Shown one piece after another: positions 23,448 through 35,966 of a DNA stretch of 64,000 nucleotides. A program made the position numbers and the translations under genes. The notes under the pieces are model-generated. The model ran no database searches. It was not told the origin of the DNA and was given only the letters and a program-made list of their open reading frames with translations. The stretch covers positions 186,001 through 250,000 of the forward strand of contig WSUB01000034.1 of the NCBI GenBank assembly GCA_019633425.1, read 5' to 3'. Within the stretch, counting starts at the first letter, position 1. Every line of letters starts with the position of its first letter. This DNA is from Tulasnella sp. 424. Taxonomy: Eukaryota > Basidiomycota > Agaricomycetes > Cantharellales > Tulasnellaceae.

Positions 23448-24787
23448 ATGCAAGATAATCATAATACTCAATACTCGAACACCGGTCTAAAGAAAGGCAC
23501 GGATGCCAGATTCTCTCCTCGAGCTCCAGTCACTAGGCGCCGACCGCCTCCTTCGCCACCTCCCCCAAAACATCAGGACCTAGGACCTTCCTGCTGGTTC
23601 TACTTAACATTCCCGGTCTTATCTCTACCAAAGGCTCTTATCCTTCGAGTTCGTTCCTCTGTGGCCCTCTCGGTATCCGAGACTGATGCTCCGTCCAGGT
23701 GACAGGCTTCGTCTCTCCTCGAGACTTGCTGTCCTTGACAAGATCTTGCAAAGTCATGCGCAATTTGCTTACATCAAAAAACGACGCGTTTGATACCTGG
23801 AAACAGGTATTCGAACGTCATGGGCTCTATCAAGGTTCTCAACCTTTGCCGTACCTTGCCATCGCCTCCTTGCTATGCGATAGGTGGTTTTGTTCGGTAA
23901 GTGTCCTTCGCGTGTTATAGTTGTTTAATTCTAGTCTTGATAAAACATTGATTCAGGAATGTGGCAATGAGGGTGTGCCCGTGGTCACCTTTTATTCGGC
24001 GCTCGCCCGGCTTTGCAAGCCATGCTTAAATTCAACGTACGTGACTACCATCTCCTCAACTGCACCAGCTCACACTGCAACTGCAGGATGATTTCTCGTG
24101 ATGAGATTAAACACAACGAGACTGGAGTCTCAGTATTAACTTCAGAAATGCTCGTCTACGATACGGGTAAGGTATCTCGGACGAGTCGGAGACCGCCAAA
24201 CCCTGACTATTTTTAGTATGGAGTGTTGAACTAGGGATCTCTACAAGAACGGAGTATGCCTCCCTGGGTGATCTGTGTGTAGCTGTGAGGACCTGCTCGA
24301 AGGTCGAGCCGAAGCTTGCACCCGACGTGCGTCGTCGTCGATACTCCTTTCCGTCAAGTACTAATGTGCAGATTCCATCAGAAAAAGAAGGCTATAATCT
24401 CCATCAAGTATGTCCTCGATCGAGAGGCAGAAGATTCTCGAGTGAATACGGCTATCCTCTAGTAAGTACCTCCCAGCGCTTAGCTATATTCCAATTCTGG
24501 CAGTACTAACTCGGCGGTCAGTTTAGAGAAGTTACTTCTCTCTATGCGGCCTAAGTGGACGTATAGAGACCTCCCGCTTCATAACCCGATTTGGAGAGAA
24601 CAGTTGGCGGTTTATGCCAACAACTTAAGGCCCTTGCCTACTCTATCAGTTCAAGACAAAGGTCAGCGCCTGGCTCGCTTCTTGTGAACACAATCTCACG
24701 ATATTAAAATTGGAAGAGTGGCTCGACGTTGCGCCTGAAATATTTGAATTGTTCGAGGCCTGTTGGCATAGTGGCAAGGGAGCGTGA
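23448..24787 (+). CDS. F-box-type protein, possibly degenerate
   Basis: Exon 1 (23448-23648) ends with LPKALILR and joins exon 2 (from 23699) to read VTGFVSPRDLLSLTRSC, an F-box-like start in which the usual LPPE is altered. Exon 2 gives LLCDRWFCS and joins a Cys-containing exon (ECGNEG...LCKPCLNS), as in the sister gene at 25737-27331. Later exons read FHQKKKAIISIKYVLDREAE and LEKLLLSMRPKWTYRDLP. A last small exon ends at TGA (24787) if an intron at about 24661-24714 is accepted. One middle junction (about 24215-24370) could not be resolved in frame. F-box proteins normally link substrates to SCF ubiquitin ligases. It may be active or decaying. Confidence 0.5.
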
Positions 24788-25736
24788 TGGCCTCTGTCGT
24801 CTGCCCTGGTTGTGTCGGTCTCAAGTAATAAATTCTTGTCGCGTTCCGAATGACGTCGAACACTGCGGTCCCGAGAGAGTGATGCTATTAGATGACAAAA
24901 GACTCAGGAAGGGATATGTAGCTGACTACCTTGCAAAGCTGTTCAATTCTTGACGCTGTCGATGAAGCTCTCGCTCGGGTTTCACCTATTTGAACATTCA
25001 TTTGCAAGCGGAAAATGGAAAGACATACATAGAGGTAGCTGGTACACGTGAGGGGCGTTTCTTCCATGCGGTCTACAGTCTAGATGACTGCCAAAGGGGT
25101 CTCATATCGCTATCCTAAAGGACGACGTCCCCTCCGGGTGGCCTAGAGCGACTACGAGTATACGTTGCGCCAGATGGGCACATTCACAGGCCCGTAAATA
25201 AAAGCTCAGAGATGCTTTTTGTTAAAAATGCCACAGCCGAGGGGCTTCTGCGGACTGGTACCGAAGGTAAAATCCCTCGAAATCCCTCTTCTCCAAGTCG
25301 AGAAAGAACATTGGAATCGCGGAATTCTTGGTCGTACTCAAGGCTCCATAAAATATAAATCATTACATCCTAGACGAAGTGACACTATATCATGGCAGCA
25401 GATAGGTCGGGAATCCCAAAGATCAGGAATTTTATGCTCTAACCTCTCTACGGGCGGAAGGGAGGCTCCGAATGAAGTGGGTCTAGATTAGGGAGAGGCC
25501 GTAAGCCTGAACTAGAATGTGTCAGGTAATAGGCGGAAGTTTGGTCTTAAGCAAAGGACAAAAGTTGTGGAACGTCAGGAGGATGCAATGACCCAGAAAG
25601 GAGGATGCAATGACCCAGAAAGAGGCCGTTTGGATACGATCTCAAACAGAGCTTGCTCCGTTCATCCCTTAATTCTCACACCAAATCTGAACCGCAGATG
25701 ACAGCTTTATGGCAGAAGAAGGTCCGAGGAACAGAA
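24788..25736. other. Convergent intergenic between two F-box-type genes
   Basis: No gene supported; only short open frames. It contains a small perfect tandem repeat (25578-25621). Confidence 0.45.
25578..25621. repeat. Two perfect copies of a 22-bp tandem repeat
   Basis: The unit begins GGAGGATGCAATGACC and is repeated directly without spacer. It looks like a recent slippage duplication, with no function suggested. Confidence 0.85.
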
Positions 25737-27331
25737 TTAGATTGGAAGCAATGCGCAACACTTAATAATATGGGAAGGTGGGGCCCAAACGAGGTGCTCG
25801 CGATGAAATGCTTTGACGTCTGCACTCAGATCCATTGGAAACTTAGGCGGCGGACGGAGGAGGGAGGGAGGTTGGTTAATGCTGTATAGAATTTGTCCCA
25901 GCCAGGTTACAATGTTTTTCCATCCGACTGACGGTCATGGCAGTAAGTTTCCCGATATCCGGACCAGTGCCAAAAGTAGAGCGCTTACTAGACTTCGGGT
26001 CATGCATGAGGGATGCGGCCAACATTGCGTGGTCCCAAGTGGTGTTGTTTTCAGGTATGTCATCCTTCCGCCAACCCTCGCGAAATAGCTGGTCGTAAAC
26101 CCTGACAACGCGACTGTCACTCGCTAATCGTTCCATCGCGAAAACGTCTTACTTACTCCTTCCATCGAATGCGGAGAACCTTTTCCTGTCGACGTATGGC
26201 GCCACGAATCCAGTCTTCAACTTGCCTTACAACCTATGAAATTAATTGAGCTTCTAAATGAACATTTGGGAGCCTCGCTCGGTTACCTTGCAGTCTTTAG
26301 AGATGGCGCGCCCCAGCTGGGTTTCTAGCTCATGTATTTCCCGTTTACTCCTATTCTCCAAAAGATAGTACCGTCTAGCAATAGCGGAGATTGCATTTCG
26401 CGATCGAAGCTTGTCTAGAACGTTCTCCTGATGCTCAAGCCCTTGAATCTGACCTGAAGCCCGTCGGGGATCAGCAAAGGCAAGCCGCTATCTATAAAGC
26501 CCCTCACTTCGAAGAATGCTGGGGGCTTTGAGCAAAAGTCGAGATGGGATGTTTGGCCATTCGTTTGTGATCTCCTTTTCGGTCATAAGTCTTGATTGGG
26601 ATACAGAATGTCCGTGATGTTAGTTAGCCGACTGAACCCAAAATTGATTAAAAAGCTGCCCTCTCACTTCTTCAGGCAGCATGAAGTGCAATATCGAAGT
26701 TTGATCCTTGAGTAGTAGACACCTATTGGATCGTTGCAGCCTAGCCCCTGCGGAACTTCTCGTTTCAGCTAGATCGCCACTGCATTGCGCAAAGCTTGGA
26801 AACGTACTTGGCACCCAAAGTCTGCAATAAAAGCTGCGTAAGCTGGGCCAGAGAAGCTGGGCCAGGGCGGGAGACCAATCGAAGAGAGAGCCTTTTTCCA
26901 GAAAATCGCGGCGCTTGGGGCAACGAGACGGTCCTGTAGTGCTTTAGATGTCCGAGCCAGCGCGAGAAGGTCGCTCGGGTGACACCATTCAAGAACCTTC
27001 CATACCCGGTAGAAGTTGTCAGCATAGATCTTCGCCCACGTTTTAAGTGTCTGACTCACCAGCCCAAATAACTCTGGGGGTAGTGTCATCAATATCTCGT
27101 AGAGTGTTCTCCCGGGATGCTCGTCCTTTGTATGTCCAACCATAAGGTTCGTTTTATAGTATAGCGTTAACTAGCGCGTACCTTAGAGCAACTCCTATCT
27201 GACCTCTTGATTTCAAACACTTTGGGACTATAATAGCTCTTCGGATGAGGTTTTCGCAGTGGCGGAGGTCGTGCCGTAGAGATCCGTGGAGCAGAGCTCG
27301 GCGATGAAGCTGAAAAGGCAATTGCGACCAT
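25737..27331 (-). CDS. F-box-type protein, nine exons
   Basis: Nine exons join in consistent phase (27331-27182, 27125-27060, 26996-26808, 26747-26668, 26590-26508, 26453-26287, 26233-26157, 26101-25989, 25927-25737), giving 371 residues. The F-box begins LPPELFGL and continues across an intron to DLLALARTSKALQ. It is followed by a segment ending FIADFGCQ, a short Cys-bearing piece (YCTSCCLKK), a charged helical region rich in Lys/Glu/Arg, and a C-terminal tail. The start at 27331 is the simplest in-frame ATG; an upstream exon up to 27469 is possible. Such proteins usually act as substrate receptors of SCF ubiquitin ligases. The exon plan matches the convergent gene at 23448, so the two are an inverted paralogous pair. 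Confidence 0.75.
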
Positions 27332-28122
27332 TGAGAGACCCAGAGCAAAAGTTAGATGCAGTCGACGCACGTGACCATGGATGAAGGTCGTTCTTTCGAG
27401 TCCCCGCTCGTTTCCGATGGTGCCAGTTTTGAGACATTCCGGCTGAGTCCTGTTCTGGGGAGAACACAAGATAGGTGTATAAGAGAGGAGTTCAGCATCA
27501 GAGATGAAGGGCTAGGAGAACTACGGAGAAAGGCTAACCTTGGGCAAAAGGGAAGTGGTCGATGTCGATCAAAAGGGTTAGAGATGATTGTTCGGTCTTG
27601 ATTCGTTTCTTGTACCTCGCCGCGAGATCTACACACGGTTCCAACGCCGTCAGTCTGGTTAACTACGCCGACCGCTCCCTCAGTTATCTAGAGCTTGCTG
27701 GAGTAAATATAATACTGGCCTATTATCAACCAACGGGCCCAGGTTTCTGGTTTTGGAGACAGCTGTTCCGACGGTAGATCACAATATTGAGGTGGTCACC
27801 CCAGATGACGGAGAATAACGCCCAGATATACATGCTAGCAAAACGACATCGATTCTATGATATTAGATGAGCGCTGCAAGACTTCAGGAGGCGAAAACAA
27901 TAACAGATGGAAGCGAAACCCTGGCATACGATTAAGGCTTGACTCCAGGGTCGTTCCAATTTCTCCCCATGCAAAAAGTCGCCAACGGAATGAGAAAATC
28001 GGGTGGTATCGCTCTACTGAGGCTCACTAAATCCTCATTGTCACGGCACGAACAGCGAGAACACGAAATGTCGCTAGCACGTTCTACGAAGAACCTCGAG
28101 TGAAAATCCCCTTCAATCGTAA
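27332..28122. other. Intergenic
   Basis: Upstream region of the F-box gene and 3-prime flank of the Stb6-like gene. A further 5-prime exon of the F-box gene may lie in 27332-27640, but no clear signal decides it. Confidence 0.4.
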
Positions 28123-31100
28123 TCACCGCTCCTTCAATTCCCCAGGTCCCCACTTCAAATCATCGTTCGCTCCCTCCGCTCCCGTGATCTCCATAGCATC
28201 CTTGGTCCTGAGTTTCTGCGCCCGCAAAGTCGTATCCAGCGCCGCAGCGCTTCGATCCAACGCGCTCATTCGGTAATTCAGCCGTTTGCCTGTCATAAGC
28301 AATTCTTCGATGTGGGTCCGTGTTTGACGGCTGGTGGCGCTGAGTTGAATTGCACGTTCATCGACTTTGTCATATGCGAGGGCGAGGTCGAGTTGTTTGC
28401 CCTCGAGAGCCTTGTTCGTTCGGTGTGTGGCGTCGAGGAGAGTCTGAAAGAAAGAAGTAGACCGAAATCTTCAGCATGTATTCGCGACAAAGTTGTACGT
28501 TGCTGCACACCTGAAGAAGCCGCGCTACCCGTTCCATGTCTTCCTGCTTTGCCCGTAAGTCGAAATAGGCGGAGCAAAGGTCGACGTCGGCCTCCATGCG
28601 TTCTCGTGCGAGGACATGACACCCTTGATACTCCGAAAGGTGACTGATACTATGTCTCCTAGATTCGAAGATATGCCTTTTAGTTCGGCCGCCGGGAAAG
28701 AAAAAGGCGATTAAATGGCATGAACTAACCTTTCCAAGTCCCCAGGGCGTCGCTTCTTCGGCGGTTTCCTCACCCACCAATCCACATCTGAAGCTCTGAA
28801 GGATGCACTCTCTTCTCCATAAACGTTGCTAATGTCTTCCTCAAGGAACCATTGATCTTCAGCGTCTAGGTCGTCTTCATAGTCGCCAGTCAAGTTGCGT
28901 CGGCGGCGGAAACGACGATCTGGCCATTGCTCGTCGAGCGCACCCCCAAAGCTAGCCGGCCGCTCAGTGCTAGAGAGCATTTGGCTACGAGGGAATGAAT
29001 CCACTAGTCTGCTTGACGGAGGGCCGCTGGTAGGCGCTAAGAGCGGGGAAGGGGCCATCGAAGCTACGGTCAAACGGTCAGTCTGGCGAAAGAGCTAGAT
29101 CCCATGGAGTGAGGCTTACAAGGTTGCGAAAGTGGATCTTGATGTGGTAAGGTCAGGTCCAATCGAGAAGCTCTGACAATGGAAGATGTAACCAAACAGT
29201 ATGCTTATTTCGATGATGAGACTTACTCGGTCACCATCAGGGAAGGCAAGCATTTGGACGGGGCGAGTTCAGGTGAAACGGCGGCTTCCGGGTCGGATTG
29301 CACGTCTGTGTTCTTCCTCGATCTATTGAGACTAAGCTCCACCAAGCTGAAGAGAGCGGTTCAGAATGTTGTCCAGTTCTTCTCGAGCCAGACTACTACA
29401 CACCTGCTTCCGAAGAGCTTCCCTTTCCACAATAAGCCGGGTACCCCGAACCCAGATCCACCTTCCTCTCCATCGCTCTTCATCTGCTTGCCATCGATAG
29501 TGTCCCTCCGCTTAGAGGCTTCGGTCCGTTCACGATCTCTCGCCCTCTCCCTCTGCACTTCGATCATCTCCTTCCCCCGTTCCTTCCGTTCCTTCTCCCT
29601 GATCCCAGCGTTTTTCTTGCCGGTCCACACATACCGCAAAGAATCCACCGTACCCGCACCTTCCTTGACAGCTGACCCCGACCCGGCAACGATCATCCTC
29701 GCGAGGATTTCCAAGTCCACGACCGGGGTCTCCAACGTGCCCAACCCGGGCACGTGCATAGGTCTCTCTATATTTGCGTCCCTGTCGTCCGACACCCCAG
29801 CGAGACCAAGAGGATTTCGAATAGAGCCAGAAATGTTGGACGCGAGGGATTCAGACAAGTTGGAGGCCAAAGCGATAGAGTCGTCGATCTTGTGCTTGAT
29901 GACACGGTGGACTTTATACGGCTCAGGTGCGCGTATTTTCGCAGCGTAGACGGAATTGATACGTTGAATGAGTTCGGAAGAGAGGTAAGGGGTTATCTTG
30001 ATCTTGTGATGATGCGGAGATTGGAGGCTTGACGTAGATGCGGTGGAAGAACTGTGATTGTGCTGTTTAAAGTGAGTTCGCTGGAAGAGCCAAAAGGAGA
30101 AAGAAACGTAAGCTCCGCTGAATTGCTTTCAATCGAACGGAGAACTGACTTGGAACGTAATAAGGGCTTCTACGAAGGCGGGTGGGTCCAAAAAGGGATC
30201 TTTTGTCTGACGGAACTGGTTTTCAGTACGTATTCGGATCGAGATCCGCACTGCCGTGGCGTACATGTCCGACGCCCAGAGCGTGAAGTTTGTTTCTCGT
30301 CGAAATAATCACGCTTAGAATGGCGGCGAGAACCGAAGGGTCGAGTACACGTTCAGTTGGCTTTTGGAAGAGCTCAGTGTTAGCCTGTACGCAGTGCGTT
30401 TCGACTCATCACCAGCTCATACCTCCACGTCGACGAATTTGCCAATCACGTCGATACACCTGCGAATCCCATCGACTGTCGTGTCGCATAGCAATCCGTC
30501 CCTCTCCTCTTCAGCAATGTCAAAGAGTCCAAATAGCGAGAGGGCGGACTGGACGACCTTGATGAGGTTCAACACCGTCGTCTGTAAAGTTGGGGCCGCT
30601 TCGATGTGGGAGCTTCGTGCGGAGTCTCTCCCTGAGCGCTGACTAGGGCTGGTCCCTCTAGCGTTTAAGAATGCGCTGGTCCCTTGCAGAGATGCCGAAG
30701 GGCTATGCATGTTGTGAGGCGAAGTTCCGATCCGAGAACTCGTTGCATGTTGTGCGATCGTTTCTGGGAAGTGGTAGATCTGGACGAACTTCTCTCTCGT
30801 CGAGTCGCTGTTGGATGAGTAAGTGCAAGCGTGAGCAATGATTCCCTCTTTTCTTCGAGGAATGTCAAGTGCTTCCGCATCCTCACTCGGGTTCATCAAG
30901 CGTCAGAGCTCTACGTCCAGTACATCCCATTCGCAGCAAGTCGATGTTCGCGTAAAACCGGTCTTGAACCTCTCGATAATTCCCGCCTGGGATTTGGACG
31001 ATGGTGAGGTCTGGGCGGAAGTTGGGTAGGAATGTCGTCATGACGATCCCTTTAGCTGTCTGACAGGAGAGCAATTGAGGAGATGCCCTGGCGGATCAAG

Positions 31101-31996
31101 ACGGAAGGGTAATGAATCACCTCCTTGGGACGAGCACCATCTTTGCGAAGCTTTTGAACGGCTCGGTGGAACTCTTCTAGAGCTTCGTCTTCAGAGAGGT
31201 AGGAGGCTGGTCGGAGCACGGTGACGTAAATCTTCAAAGAATATGGCACGCATCAATATACGAGTAGACAGCCAAGAAGGCTCACATACCTTGTCCTTTT
31301 CGTCTCCTGTATATACCGCGATGGTGGATATAAGCTTCTCTCTTTGAACGACCCTGTAACATCCCCGTCAGAAATCAGTCAACGAAACCTAGGGCCCGGA
31401 AACAGGACGAGATTGAACCATTTCTCAACCGCATAAAGCTGGAACCCTGCCACAGCTACACCATCCTCCACGATTTCAAAATTCCCTACGACCTCCTGAA
31501 TCCACGCGGGCGGCTTGGACTCGTCAGCTGCACCGAACACGTCATTCCTAATGGATCCAGGAGGCGAGGCAGTAGAGCTCTTCAAGCTCGTAGACGTAGC
31601 GTTGTTAGGGAGAGTAGCGGACGATGCGCTGGGTATGCTAGCGAGGATGTCGATCGCGGAGAGCGAGACGGCCGGACTCCTAGAATTGCGAGTGAGCTTG
31701 CCCACGGAGTGTTTGGATCGGGGCGAACGGTGACCACTTCCTCCTCCTCCTCCCGCTGAGGAGGGGTCATTTAACGCAGCGAGAGCTTGAGCGATCGACT
31801 TGGACGAAACTGCCGGAGTGTAGTTGGGTAAGCGGGAGACGGGGAGGAGGATGTAGCGTGGGGTGTTTGGGTCGGCTAGCTTGACTGCTGGTGCAGCACC
31901 TGGGGGTGGGCGGATCTTGGAAGGTCGAGGGGAGGTTGGGAGGGAGGATGCTACATGGGTTGGAGATGCTGCTGGTGTAGGGAGAGTCGAAGACAT
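28123..31996 (-). CDS. Stb2/Stb6-like protein (large, multi-exon)
   Basis: Starts at 31996 and ends at TGA (28123). The N-terminal 130 or so residues are Ser/Pro-rich. Then comes the conserved Stb6-type domain: FQLYAVEKW, IAVYTGDEKDK, IYVTVLRP, DGARPKE, FLPNFRPDLTIVQIPGG and LLRMGCTGRRALTLDEP, on separate exons whose junctions keep frame. Further conserved pieces are VLNLIKVVQSALSLFGLF and RNKLHALGVGH...DPFLDPPAF. The C-terminal third is rich in charged residues, with long helical stretches (30000-28130). Yeast Stb2/Stb6 were named for binding the Sin3 corepressor; the function in basidiomycetes is unclear. Exon edges in 28640-30100 are not fully resolved. The gene is divergent from VTC1. Confidence 0.75.
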
Positions 31997-32269
31997 ATAC
32001 CAGGCGAGTGGTTGGCTCGGGGAAGGGAGAGGAGGTTAACTGTGGCCGAGAAGCACGTGAGTGGGAGTCTGGGAAAGTAGATGACCCTGTTGCGTAAGCC
32101 CAAACGGTGGGAATTAAGGGCCTTATGTCCGTCCATTCCCGACGAACGTTCGTCCCCGGACCAACACTACCTCACGTCACCCGGTCCGAAGCGAAACATT
32201 TAACTGCAGGCTCCAATCTTGCAGCAAGCTCTCACCAATTTCTCTCTCTCATTTCCCTTCTGAAAAGCC
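31997..32269. promoter_or_regulatory. Divergent promoter region (Stb6-like / VTC1)
   Basis: 273 bp between opposed start codons, with a pyrimidine-rich leader directly before the VTC1 ATG. Shared regulation is inferred from spacing only. Confidence 0.5.
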
Positions 32270-32930
32270 ATGTCGACCCAGCCTTTACTTCAACGAACAG
32301 CTCAGAAACGAATTGCGCTCAACGTGCGCGTGGAACCCAAGGTGTTCTTCGCCAACGAACGGACGTTCTTATCATGGCTTCACTTCACGGTCGTGCTTGG
32401 AGGATTGGCGGTAGGGTTGTTGAACTTTGGTGATAAGGTGAGAGCAGGACGGCGTTGCATAGGGGATATGAAGATCGAGCGGCTCATGGGTGACGATGGG
32501 ATGTTTTCGGCGGCGGGGGATGTAGGTTGGGAAGATTAGTGCTGCGATGTTCAGCGTTATCGGTGAGCTTATTCTTCGCAATCTGGCCGTTGTCAACAGG
32601 CGACTGACGAGGATTTGGCTCTTGCTAGCATTGGGTATCATGATATACGCTCTGTTCGTGTATCACTGGCGAGCGTCGGCAATCCGAAAGCGCGGATCTG
32701 GTCCCTACGACGACCGTCTTGGTCCGGTACGTCGACACTCGAGTCCATTCCCTCCCAAACACACTAATAACGAAGCCTCTATGCTGTATAGACACTGCTC
32801 TGCATCGCTCTCTTCAGTAGGTCTCTTATCATCCTCGGCGAATGGGCGGTGGCTTATCATTGGCCGTGCCCACTTCTCCTTCACAGTCGCGATCGTCACG
32901 AACTTTATCCTTCGCTTCACGGAGGGTTAG
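32270..32930 (+). CDS. VTC1: Vacuolar transporter chaperone subunit Vtc1
   Basis: Five exons (32270-32437, 32526-32562, 32629-32726, 32792-32816, 32887-32930) give 123 residues; yeast Vtc1 has 129. It is a DUF202-type membrane protein with three helices: [33 protein letters not shown], and [16 protein letters not shown]. The conserved N-terminal motif [14 protein letters not shown] and the PYDD motif between helices 2 and 3 are present. Vtc1 is a subunit of the VTC complex, which makes polyphosphate from ATP and moves it into the vacuole. Exons 2 and 4 are very small (37 and 25 nt). Confidence 0.95.
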
Positions 32931-34286
32931 ATATCTCAACCTCGGTGCAAGCGTGGCAGCATATCCTGCCCTCCAAATGCTTTCCGACACTCAAAGTCGA
33001 ACCTATTTACCTCGAGTTCTCTAGGTCTGCAGTCGCATCGTTTTGTATCATCAGGCTAAGCTATATAAGGAATTGCCTTCTTTGCCCGTCCAAAGCAGAA
33101 TATGCCAGCGTTGTCCTCGATTCTCCTGTGTCAGATGGGTCACTTGAGCCGCTACCTTGATACAGATTCTTCTTCGGACAGCGGTTCCGATCCTAAAGAG
33201 GAATTTATCGGTCAGAATCCCCCGTCCTACCTTTTCTGAGACTGCGCCGTGCCGATCTTCCTTGTATGTCTCGATTCTCGATAGGTCCGTCCTTCTGGAA
33301 CGCCTCGATCGCGTGACCCCGTTACATACGTAGCATATGTCGCATACGTTACTTTACGATCAAGAGGACAAATTATACTCGGCGTCACGGCATCACATCA
33401 TCCGATGCTAATTGTCCTTGAGTGAATCCAGGACTCGAACAAATCCGCTCATCGCGTGGCTTTTGGTCGTGGCTTATCTTATCTCCTGACCCAGAGTCCA
33501 ATCATGATGATGACATTCTTATATATCACAACAAAAACACATTAATTTGACATGTGATACCAAAATTAGGAGAGTTCCAAGCGAGGGTTGTTATAGAAAG
33601 GGCAGTGTGCAAAGGTTTACGCGGCATACGAATCATCATGAGGTGACCTCCCCCCACTCCATGGCCAGGTGGTGCGGGAGGAGAGAGGGGAGAAATCGAA
33701 TAGACGCTCCGGCGAGCTCTCGGGGCCGGGGATCTGAGGTCTAGGGGAATGATGACGTGAGGGATATTTGCCACGTCTCCGAGCCCCTCAGTAAATAATA
33801 CGTATTTGTGTCGAAGCTTAGACCGGCCTCGATGGAAATAAAAGGACGTTGTTAGTTGTAGATTAGATCAGCATTGAGCAGGGAATGGTCAAAGTTCAAA
33901 GCCAGACAAAACGTTCCCGAACAACAAAACGCACGCGACAAGAAGGGGGGTCTGGATCCATCGATGCGGAGAGTACCCTTACCTCTCGCTCATGCAGCTG
34001 CTTCTTCCTCTGCCTCGTTGTCTTTTGAGAAAAAAAAGTTTGAAAGGCCTGCCAAACAAAGAATGTCCGAGTGAGGGAGCGTCGGGGGTGAAAGGGGAAT
34101 AGACTGCTAGGGCGGAGGGCGCGCGCGGGGCGCAGTCTCGGTGCTAACAACAAAACGGCGAGATTGTGACCACCCTGAACAGCGAAGAGAACGGGCGTAA
34201 GCGGAGATAAGCGTAACCCTCAACCTCTGAACCCAACTTTGTGTGTCCATAAAGAGGGCGCAATTCCACAGACGACCTTTCCTTTA
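32931..34286. other. Intergenic
   Basis: 3-prime region of VTC1 followed by unique sequence with no supported gene. A short tRNA T-arm-like string near 33430 was examined and rejected. Confidence 0.5.
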
Positions 34287-34381
34287 GACATTCCCCATCA
34301 CCCACTCAACCCACATCTCTCTCCTCTTCCCCCTCCCCCACCAACTCAAACACCACCTCCTCACTCTCCTCTATTTCACCA
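34287..34381 (+). promoter_or_regulatory. Pyrimidine-rich leader/core promoter of the 14-3-3 gene
   Basis: About 95 bases almost free of G, made of C, T and CA-rich strings, end directly at the ATG. Such CT-rich tracts are typical upstream of strongly expressed fungal genes. The transcription start cannot be placed from sequence. Confidence 0.55.
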
Positions 34382-35564
34382 ATGTCGGCTGAACCAACAC
34401 GCGAAGACTCTGTCTACCTCGCAAAGCTCGCTGAACAGGCAGAGCGATACGATGGTCAGTATTCAAACTCTCCGCCCCCCTTGCCCCCCATCACGCGTTT
34501 TTTATCCCTCACCACCTCGAGCTAACATGTAAACGCGTCCTATAGAGATGGTCAACAACATGAAGCGCGTCGCATCCTCCGACCAGGAGCTCACCGTCGA
34601 GGAGCGCAATCTCCTGTCCGTTGCTTACAAGAACGTCATCGGTGCCCGTCGAGCCTCCTGGCGTATCGTCTCCTCCATCGAACAGAAGGAAGAGTCCAAG
34701 GGCAACGAGACTCAGGTCACCATGATCAAGTCGTACCGTTCAAAGATTGAGGAGGAACTCGGCAAGATCTGCGAAGACATCCTTGACGTCCTTGACAAGC
34801 ACCTCATCCCCTCCGCCGCCTCTGGTGAATCAAAGGTCTTCTACCACAAGATGTACGTGTCATTCCCCTTTCCCTTCCTTGTCCTTCCGTTATCGTTTCT
34901 CCAGAGACCCCACAAGCGCGTCATTTTGGCTACTTGCGCGCTAGGGTTTTTTCCTTTTTTCTCCGTCCACCCCCCAGTCCAGTCTAAAACGAAATCACGC
35001 GTTCGACCGAGCATATACTGACTAGACGTTTCTTTTTTCTCTTGTTCTTCTGTATACAGGAAGGGCGACTACCACCGTTACCTCGCCGAGTTCGCTACCG
35101 GTGACAAGCGCAAAGCCTCTGCTGACCAGTCGCTAGAAGCCTACAAGGCCGCCTCCGACGTCGCCGTCACCGAGCTACCCCCAACCCATCCCATCCGTCT
35201 CGGCTTGGCCCTCAACTTCTCCGTCTTCTACTACGAGATCCTCAACAGCCCCGACCGCGCCTGCCACCTCGCCAAGCAAGCCTTTGACGACGCCATTGCC
35301 GAGCTCGACACCCTCTCAGAGGAGAGCTACAAGGACTCGACGTTGATCATGCAGCTACTTAGGGATAACCTGACTCTTTGGACTTCCGACATGCAGGAAG
35401 CTGGTGAGTGGTGGTCTCCGCTGTTGCACGGGCGTCCTCACGCGCGCTCTGTTTTGGTCCAAATTACTGACGTGACCGTTCTTCCACCTTCCCCTTTCCC
35501 CAACACAGACAAGGAAAAGCCTGAAGACGACGGTGCTGAGGCCGCCGATGCTCCTGCTTCGTAG
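34382..35564 (+). CDS. 14-3-3 protein
   Basis: Four exons (34382-34454, 34546-34852, 35060-35403, 35509-35564) give 259 residues, the usual family length. Signature motifs are present: [17 protein letters not shown] at the N-terminus, [45 protein letters not shown], and the C-terminal [19 protein letters not shown] before an acidic tail. The phosphopeptide-binding Lys, two Arg and Tyr positions are within these conserved blocks. 14-3-3 proteins are cytoplasmic dimers that bind phosphorylated Ser/Thr partners in cell-cycle and stress signalling. Confidence 0.97.
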
Positions 35565-35966
35565 ATCTTTTTGTCTACTTTATTGTCCTTATCCTTTCTG
35601 GACGTGGTTCGCCGTTGGTCGTTGTCCCTGTTGCATATTTTCTCGTTTGTTAACTCAATTTTGCCCATTACGTTTTCCTTAACAATCATCTCCCCGTCTC
35701 CCTTGCATCGTGTCATCGTCGCCGCTGTCTGGATTCGGGAATTTCCGAGTATCAAATGACTTTTTTTGCGAAACCCTCGAACTCGAGCTGTGACGTGACG
35801 TGGTTTTTTTTTGTCTTTCCGGTCCGAAGGCGCAGGATATTCCGAACACGTGAATAATGATACGATTAACGGGTCGAAACAACAAGAACGCGACGACGAC
35901 GATACAATACAAAAGAATTACAGAACAATCGAGAAACCCCCTGAATAGAATCGAAGCAGTCGGCCA

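Noticed and set aside
24655..24720. Frameshift near the end of the plus-strand F-box gene
   Set aside because: An intron of about 54 nt with GTCAGC donor and GGAAG acceptor restores a good frame, so a mutation is not required.
29179..29949. Plus-strand open frame of about 256 codons
   Set aside because: It lies opposite the Stb6-like gene. The minus frame shows sensible protein (ISGSIRNPLGLAGVSDD) while the plus frame is low in pattern.
33420..33450. tRNA-like GTTCGAGTCC string on the minus strand
   Set aside because: The flanking bases do not pair as a T-stem, and no acceptor or anticodon arms could be built.
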